A stretch of DNA of 10,812 nucleotides from JBEKIK01 sp050013075 (GTDB lineage Bacteria; Planctomycetota; Planctomycetia; Pirellulales; Thermoguttaceae), in NCBI GenBank assembly GCA_050013075.1, contig JBEKFZ010000126.1, forward strand, positions 1-10,812, read 5' to 3'. Positions 6,339 to 10,812 of the stretch are shown here, piece after piece. Each line of letters begins with the position of its first letter. The first letter of the stretch is position 1. The notes below the pieces were generated by a model. That model did no database searches. It saw only the letters and a list, made by a program, of their open reading frames with translations, and was not told where the DNA came from. The translations under genes were made by a program, and so were the position numbers.

Positions 6339-7391
6339 TTAGCGGCGTTGGCGTTCGAGGCGTTCGCGTAAGAGCCGTTCGCGCAGGGCTTTTTTCTCTT
6401 GCTTTGTGAGTTTGCGAGTCACCGGCGCCGGTGGAGCGGGTGATTTAGAAAAGATGGGCTGAGTGGTGCTTGGACTGCTCGCGGCGGGCGATGAGGCGCG
6501 ACGCAGCACCGGTTGCGGCGTGCCCGTCGGCGCATCCGTCCGCATCCATCCGTTGCCCGGCGTTACTAAGGATTTTTCCGCGGCGCCTTTATCCAAGTCC
6601 GCATGTTTTTTGGATTTTCGGCAAGGCAAAAGACCTTCGGCATCGAGGATGACAAATCGGGCGTTTAGGGCCATCGACATTAGCAGCATCAAATGGCCGA
6701 ACATCGCCGCAGCGGAGCGGATCATTACCGCCTGGAAGGCATCGCCGATTGTTGCCAAACCGAGTTCCATGCCCGCCGCAACTAGATAACCGGCCGCGGC
6801 CAATGAAAAAGTCGCAATTCCAAGCCGGCACGGCCGCATGTCCAGCACAAGACGCGATCCCAAAACCCCGAAAACCAAAACATAGGGGATGATCCACCAC
6901 AGGGTTCCATCGCCCCAAATACTGGTTTTCGTCAGGTAAATCATTATCTGCTTGAGGCCTTCATGCAGATTGGCGGCAACATCGGCGGCCGATAAAAAAT
7001 AGCACAAGGCGGCCCAAAGCCAAATCCGATACCGGCCGTGATAATCGTCGGTCCTGTGCCGGCGGATGGTATACGTCAATACGGCAATCGTGGACGCCGC
7101 CAATAACAGTAGACTGGAAAACCAATTGCCCAAGCATCCCCTTTGCGTCAGATCTAATGCGGCGAATTGCCATCCTTGGATCCTCGTCGAAAGTCCGGAC
7201 TGCCAGGCATGCAAACCCCCCAGGCCGGCAATAACCGCCAGCCCGGCGGCCAACCACAAGGCGAGTATTGTCAATCGCCGAGGAACAAGATCGATCAGGC
7301 GCATTTGCTCGTCCATGAAAAAGGCGTCTCTGTAATGATCCGATTGATTCGCCTGTGGAGCGTCGCCGGACGAAACCGGCGAAATGGGCAT
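6339..7391 (-). CDS. Six-helix integral membrane protein, function unknown
   Basis: I do not recognise this protein. From the ATG at 7391 it has 350 residues. A soluble, acidic N-terminal stretch of about 35 residues precedes the helices. Six hydrophobic segments follow at about 40-62, 89-109, 123-141, 164-183, 191-211 and 223-249. RRHRTDDYHGRYR lies between helices 2 and 3, and the conserved-looking SAADVAANLHEGLK comes at the end of helix 3. The tail (about 255-350) is a Pro/Ser/Ala-rich linker ending in a highly basic helix, KKALRERLLRERLERQRR. There is no enzyme motif. The frame stays open to a GTG at 7487 with AGGTGA nine bases upstream, which would add 32 Arg-rich residues. I prefer the ATG because the extra segment looks non-coding, but the choice is uncertain. 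The 190- and 400-base gaps on either side argue against tight operon coupling. Confidence 0.78.
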   Translation of the reverse strand: MPISPVSSGDAPQANQSDHYRDAFFMDEQMRLIDLVPRRLTILALWLAAGLAVIAGLGGLHAWQSGLSTRIQGWQFAALDLTQRGCLGNWFSSLLLLAASTIAVLTYTIRRHRTDDYHGRYRIWLWAALCYFLSAADVAANLHEGLKQIMIYLTKTSIWGDGTLWWIIPYVLVFGVLGSRLVLDMRPCRLGIATFSLAAAGYLVAAGMELGLATIGDAFQAVMIRSAAAMFGHLMLLMSMALNARFVILDAEGLLPCRKSKKHADLDKGAAEKSLVTPGNGWMRTDAPTGTPQPVLRRASSPAASSPSTTQPIFSKSPAPPAPVTRKLTKQEKKALRERLLRERLERQRR

Positions 7392-7649
7392 GGCGCCACC
7401 GTTATAAGTATCTTCGGTCAGCAACCGTCGGCGGCGATTGTTGCGTTGGACACTACCTCGAAATTGGCTGGAAGCGTGCAAAGACACGGTTGTAATTCAC
7501 CTAAGTTTTCACCACGCAAAAAAATGATGACGCGGAGATTAAAATGGAATTGCATGTTATTACAGTAAAATAATCCCGCATATCTTTTCATCGACAATTG
7601 GATGCTTGCGGGTCTATCAAGTCCTGCGCCAACCTCCCGGACGACTCAG
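7392..7649. other. Spacer between FAH-family gene and membrane gene
   Basis: The spacer contains the optional GTG-started extension of the membrane protein (7392-7487). It also has an AT-rich stretch with a TTTTCACCACGCA word (7508-7520) and a possible nested stem, CCCGCA/TGCGGG (7575-7580 with 7607-7612) around CATC/GATG. No independent gene is supported. The promoter of the membrane-protein gene probably lies here, but I see no clear hexamers. Confidence 0.4.
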
Positions 7650-7679
7650 AATACGCATATTTACTTGTTTGTGCGTATT
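7650..7679 (-). terminator. Hairpin directly after the FAH-family gene
   Basis: AATACGCA and TGCGTATT (7650-7657 and 7672-7679) are perfect inverted copies around a 14-base loop. They begin two bases beyond the stop codon in the minus direction. There is no T-run after the stem, so termination is uncertain; 3'-end protection is an alternative. Confidence 0.5.
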
Positions 7680-7681
7680 GT

Positions 7682-8542
7682 TTATTGCTCGGCGATTACC
7701 GGGTTTTGCAAGATGCCGAGTTTTTCAATTTCCACCTCGACCACGTCGCCCGGTTTAAGGAACACCGGCGGCTTGCGGGCGAAGCCCACGCCCGGCGGCG
7801 TGCCGGTGAAAATCAAATCTCCGGGGGCCAGTGTGCAGATATCCGAAACATAAGAAACCAGATAGTCGAGGGGAAAGATCAACTGGGCCGTGCTCGATTT
7901 TTGCATCACCTGGCCGTTCAGTCGGAGTTGAATTTTTAAATTTTGCGGTTGGGGGATTTCATCGGCGGTGAATATGGCGGGCCCAAAAGGCGCGAACGTG
8001 TCGAACGACTTGCCCAGCAGCCATTGTCCGCCGGGCTTGCGTATTTGCCAGTCTCGTGCGGAGACGTCGTTGCCGCAACAATATCCGCCCACGTGGCGCA
8101 TTGCTTCGTGCCTGGGAATATGCCTGCCGCCTTGTCCGATGACCGCGACCAACTCCGCTTCAAAATCAACTTCCCGGCTGAGGCGGGGCAGTATGATGGG
8201 TTGCCGATCGGCGCAAACCGCCGAAGAAAATTTGCAGAACAAGATCGGTTCGCTGGGAGATTTCGCGCCGGTTTCCCTGGCGTGATCGGCGTAGTTCAGT
8301 CCGACGCAAATTATTTTTTCCGGTTGCGGGATGGGAGGAGCCGGCCGTAATCCCGCAAGTGGAATCGGCTTGCCCCCGGCCAAGGCCGCCTCTGCCCGGC
8401 GGATGCCGTCGGGTCCTTGGGCCAACAAGGCTTTAATGCAGGCGGGAACGCCGGGGTCGGCATGGTTTAGATCGATGAATTGATTGTCGCGCATGCCCGC
8501 CACGCGCGGACCGTCGGGAGTGTTGTAAGAAATCAGGCGCAT
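7682..8542 (-). CDS. Fumarylacetoacetate hydrolase (FAH) family enzyme
   Basis: A 286-residue cytoplasmic metalloenzyme of the FAH superfamily (FAHD1, acylpyruvase, 2-keto-4-pentenoate hydratase and ureidoglycolate-lyase-like members), which cleave or decarboxylate beta-keto-type acids. A short N-terminal domain (1-70) precedes the catalytic fold. NYADHARE (83-90) carries the catalytic-type His87. The metal site is visible as DFEAEL (Glu128, Glu130) and NDVSARD (Asp159). K178 in GKSFDTFAPFGP and the TGTPPGVG loop (246-253) are the expected substrate-side elements. All key residues are present, so it should be active; the exact substrate cannot be told. An in-frame TTG three codons upstream is possible, but the ATG at 8542 is the better start. 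No Shine-Dalgarno is seen; the leader carries GGGATTGGGG-type words and then repeat copy B. Confidence 0.95.
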   Translation of the reverse strand: MRLISYNTPDGPRVAGMRDNQFIDLNHADPGVPACIKALLAQGPDGIRRAEAALAGGKPIPLAGLRPAPPIPQPEKIICVGLNYADHARETGAKSPSEPILFCKFSSAVCADRQPIILPRLSREVDFEAELVAVIGQGGRHIPRHEAMRHVGGYCCGNDVSARDWQIRKPGGQWLLGKSFDTFAPFGPAIFTADEIPQPQNLKIQLRLNGQVMQKSSTAQLIFPLDYLVSYVSDICTLAPGDLIFTGTPPGVGFARKPPVFLKPGDVVEVEIEKLGILQNPVIAEQ

Positions 8543-8601
8543 GGGAAACAAAGGGATTGGGGTTTAGATTCATTGTGTTAATGTTTGATCGCATTTTGCG
8601 T

Positions 8602-8735
8602 GCATGTTTTTTTATTGCAAATTGAGAATTGCAAATTGCAAATTGAACAACCAAAAGCACTTGCGTGATTCACCGCTTTACTTCGTACTTTGTACGCTTA
8701 ACTGGAAACTGATAACTGAAAACTTATAACCATCT
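8602..8735. repeat. Composite intergenic repeat, copy B
   Basis: The second 134-base copy of the word series described at 6008-6141, with the same order and orientation: GCATGTTTT, ATTGCAAATT units (three here, partly overlapping), TTGAACAACCA, CACTTGC, CGCTTTACT, CGTACTTTGTAC, ACTGGAAACTGATAACTGAAAAC-type words and ACCATCT. It begins about 60 bases upstream of the FAH-family start. Differences from copy A are mostly single bases plus small compensating indels. Confidence 0.85.
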
Positions 8736-8933
8736 GCCATGGACTTTTTGATTACGGTCGTCAGGCCATGCTACGAATTTGACAATATCGGTTTTATTTG
8801 CACAAGAGGTGGGGTGATGTGGAAAAAACCCATATTCCGGTTATATTCCCCCGGTTTTTGCCGTCTTTTTTAAGCGGCAATGTGTTTATTTTGCAGCATT
8901 GTTGCACTTATTCAACATCGCCCGGGCTTCTAG
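8736..8933. other. Spacer left of the signalling gene, no gene seen
   Basis: Non-coding, AT-rich in places. A TTGACA lies at 8779-8784, but no matching -10 box follows at the right distance. TTGCCG/CGGCAA (8858-8863 with 8875-8880) forms a 6-bp stem around an 11-base T-rich loop. No function is assigned. Confidence 0.45.
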
Positions 8934-8964
8934 GTTGTGGCGGCAGTTAAACTTCCGCCACGAC
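8934..8964. repeat. 25-base palindrome related to the one at 4223-4247
   Basis: GTGGCGGCAGTT (8937-8948) and AACTTCCGCCAC (8950-8961) flank a single A. One C/T mismatch is present in the arms, and the stem can be lengthened by three pairs, including a G-U, to 8934-8964. It has the same 12-1-12 geometry as the palindrome at 4223-4247. It differs from it at five positions, four of which form two compensating pairs. Confidence 0.8.
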
Positions 8965-9021
8965 ATAATAAACTAAACGGCCGTAAGGGGGTGATTTTGT
9001 CGTTAATCGGTCTGCTGAATT

Positions 9022-9050
9022 TTGACCTAACTCCCGTTGTGAACTAGGTT
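9022..9050 (+). promoter_or_regulatory. Possible promoter of the signalling gene
   Basis: TTGACC (9022-9027) is followed 17 bases later by TAGGTT (9045-9050), which would start transcription about 20 bases before the ATG at 9077. The -35 is good, but the -10 matches the consensus at only about half its positions, so this is tentative. Confidence 0.3.
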
Positions 9051-9076
9051 TTATTGATACAGGGAATTCGGCAGCC

Positions 9077-10812
9077 ATGACAAACAAACCTGATTCTGAA
9101 GCGCAAGTCAACGCCGCATCGGCGTTGAACGTCGCCGCTGCGCTGAAGCCACCCGGTGACGCCGGGCAAGTTGACCAATGGTTAACCGACCTCAATGGCC
9201 TGTTGCGCGAGCTGGAGGTTATTACCGCGGCGAATCACACGTTGCCGCCGGTCCTCGGCAAACCGGCCGACAGTCAACTTATCCAGGTGCGGCTGGGAAT
9301 CGCCAGCAGCCTGTTCGCCGCCCTGCAATGCAAACATGCCGCCACGGCCGGGCACTCCTTGCGCGTGGCCCTGACGTGTTCTTCCTGGGCGGAGAAGATG
9401 GGATTGGACCAGTCGCGGCGCGACGCGATTGAAATCGCCGCGTTGTTGCACGATCTGGGCGTGATCGGCGCGCCGGATCAAATCCTGCTGAAGCCGCGCA
9501 ACCTCGAGGAAGACGAGATGGCCTTGATGTTGGACGCGCGAAAGAACAGCCTTGCAATCCTCAAACATTGCTGCACTTCGGAGGAGGTGTTGGCGATCGT
9601 GGAAAACGTGCCGGCCTGGTACGACGGCAGCCGGAAAGGTTTTTCGCACAGCGGGGCCGACATCCCTTTAGGCGCAAGGATGATCGCCATTTCCGAGGCC
9701 TTCGACGCCATGACCACCGATCACGTTTATCGCCCGGCGCGTTCGCACGAATCCGCCATGGCCGAGTTATTCGAGTGCGCCGGCACGCAATTCGATCCCG
9801 AACTGGTCCGGCTCTTCGCCGAGTATCACCGCGACGACCACTCGGCCTTGCATCAAAGAACGGCCCAGCGATGGCTTCACGCGCTGGACAGCGAATTGGT
9901 GGATTCCTACTGGTCGTTGAACACCGTGCCTTCTCCGCTGCGCGGCGCGAAAAGAGAATATCTGTTTGAGGCGAAATTACTGGAAAACATGGCCGACGCG
10001 GTGACGTTCATCGACGCCGCCGGACGGATCATGCTTTGGAACCGCGGCGCCGAGCGGCTGACGGGAATCGCCGCGGACGGCATTTGCGGCCAGCTTTGGC
10101 ATCCGGCGTTGCTGAAAATAAGCGACGAAAAGGGCGAATCGATCGACGATGCGGATTGCCCGCTGAAATCCGTGCTGAAATCGGGAGTACATTCGTTGAG
10201 GCGATTGACGATTGTCGCCCGCATGGGCCGGCCGGTCGCCGTCGACACGCACGTCATCCCCGTGGCCGGCGAGGACGGAATCATAGTCGGCGGGATACTG
10301 ATGTTCCACGACGCCTCCTCCGAAACCACCTTGGAGCGGCGGTGCATGAATTTGTACGATAAAGCCACCAAGGATCCCATGACCCAAGTGGCCAACCGGG
10401 CGGAATTCGACCGCGTGCACGAGATGTTCATCGAAGTCCATCAAAAAAGGCAGATCCCTTGCAGCTTGATCATCTGCGACCTGGATCGATTCAAGCAGGT
10501 CAACGACACCTTCGGACATCAGGCGGGCGACGAAGCCATCAAGTGCCTGGCCGCCTTGCTGAAGAGTTCATGCCGGCCCGGCGATCTGGTGGCCCGCTAC
10601 GGCGGCGAAGAGTTCGTGGTCCTATGCACCGATTGCGATAATGCCACCGCTGCCCGCCGCACCGAACAAATCCGCATGAACTTATGCCACATGCCTCAAC
10701 TTAAAATGGGAAGCCGCCAGATCACGGCCAGTTTCGGCGTAACCGAAATTCAGCCCGGCGATACGCCCGAAACCATGCTCCGCCGAGCCGACCGGGCCCT
10801 TTTGCAGGCTAA
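9077..10812 (+). CDS. Degenerate HD-GYP / PAS / GGDEF signalling protein (partial)
   Basis: The reading frame is open from ATG 9077 to the right edge (578 codons) with no stop; the 3' end is missing. AGGGA (9061-9065) is a weak ribosome-binding site. The first domain (about 85-235) is of HD-GYP type. It keeps His93, LLHDLG (His125-Asp126) and IPLGARMIA...FDAMTTD (to about 215). It lacks the His after EEDEM (Ala154), has VPA where HHE is expected (178-180), and reads DGSRKGF in place of DGxGYP, so phosphodiesterase activity is unlikely. A PAS domain follows (about 299-415; DAVTFIDAAGRIMLWNRGAERLTG). The GGDEF domain (from DPMTQVANR, 433) has DLDRFKQVND (468-477), FGHQAGDEA and an intact GGEEF active loop (509-513). 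It also has an RxxD inhibitory site five residues upstream (Arg500-Asp503), so it should make cyclic di-GMP with product feedback. No transmembrane segment is seen, which suggests a cytoplasmic sensor-cyclase. Confidence 0.95.
   Translation, partial: MTNKPDSEAQVNAASALNVAAALKPPGDAGQVDQWLTDLNGLLRELEVITAANHTLPPVLGKPADSQLIQVRLGIASSLFAALQCKHAATAGHSLRVALTCSSWAEKMGLDQSRRDAIEIAALLHDLGVIGAPDQILLKPRNLEEDEMALMLDARKNSLAILKHCCTSEEVLAIVENVPAWYDGSRKGFSHSGADIPLGARMIAISEAFDAMTTDHVYRPARSHESAMAELFECAGTQFDPELVRLFAEYHRDDHSALHQRTAQRWLHALDSELVDSYWSLNTVPSPLRGAKREYLFEAKLLENMADAVTFIDAAGRIMLWNRGAERLTGIAADGICGQLWHPALLKISDEKGESIDDADCPLKSVLKSGVHSLRRLTIVARMGRPVAVDTHVIPVAGEDGIIVGGILMFHDASSETTLERRCMNLYDKATKDPMTQVANRAEFDRVHEMFIEVHQKRQIPCSLIICDLDRFKQVNDTFGHQAGDEAIKCLAALLKSSCRPGDLVARYGGEEFVVLCTDCDNATAARRTEQIRMNLCHMPQLKMGSRQITASFGVTEIQPGDTPETMLRRADRALLQA

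Noticed and set aside
8779..8784. TTGACA as -35 box for the signalling gene
   Set aside because: No acceptable -10 hexamer lies 15-19 bases downstream, and the start codon is almost 300 bases away; the 9022-9050 pair fits better, though weakly.
9182..10519. Several minus-strand open frames at the right end
   Set aside because: They overlap the continuous plus-strand HD/PAS/GGDEF frame, which carries clear domain motifs over 578 codons.

Overview
The window looks like chromosomal DNA of a planctomycete, most plausibly of the Pirellulales. This is an inference from three things: a PEP-CTERM exported protein, a bacterial GlnRS together with a GluRS carrying an extra block after its KMSKS-type loop, and long word-rich intergenic spacers. 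There is no rRNA, tRNA, CRISPR array or complete transposon. The content is mostly housekeeping, and I found no convincing new multi-gene system.

Layout: a PfkB-type sugar kinase (minus, 218-1120) lies downstream of glutaminyl-tRNA synthetase glnS (minus, 1256-2956). A nearly 500-base spacer then holds a consensus-like promoter and a strongly structured leader for a small PEP-CTERM protein (plus, 3453-4076), which ends in a textbook intrinsic terminator. Glutamyl-tRNA synthetase gltX (minus, 4382-5938) converges on it. After a 400-base spacer full of repeats come a six-helix membrane protein of unknown function (minus, 6339-7391) and a fumarylacetoacetate-hydrolase-family enzyme (minus, 7682-8542). 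After a further 534-base spacer, a signalling protein runs plus-strand off the right edge (9077 onward): degenerate HD-GYP, PAS, then an intact GGDEF diguanylate cyclase domain.

The genes do not form an obvious operon. glnS and gltX both serve translation and lie on the same strand, separated only by the oppositely oriented PEP-CTERM unit, which carries its own promoter and terminator. The other genes are independent by spacing.

The intergenic DNA is the most distinctive part. It contains a pair of 134-base composite repeats, one upstream of gltX and one upstream of the FAH-family gene; heptamer runs that overlap the 3' end of glnS and supply its stop codon; two related 25-base palindromes that differ by paired compensatory changes; a cluster of GTGGGCAAT palindromes; and the structured leader of the PEP-CTERM gene.
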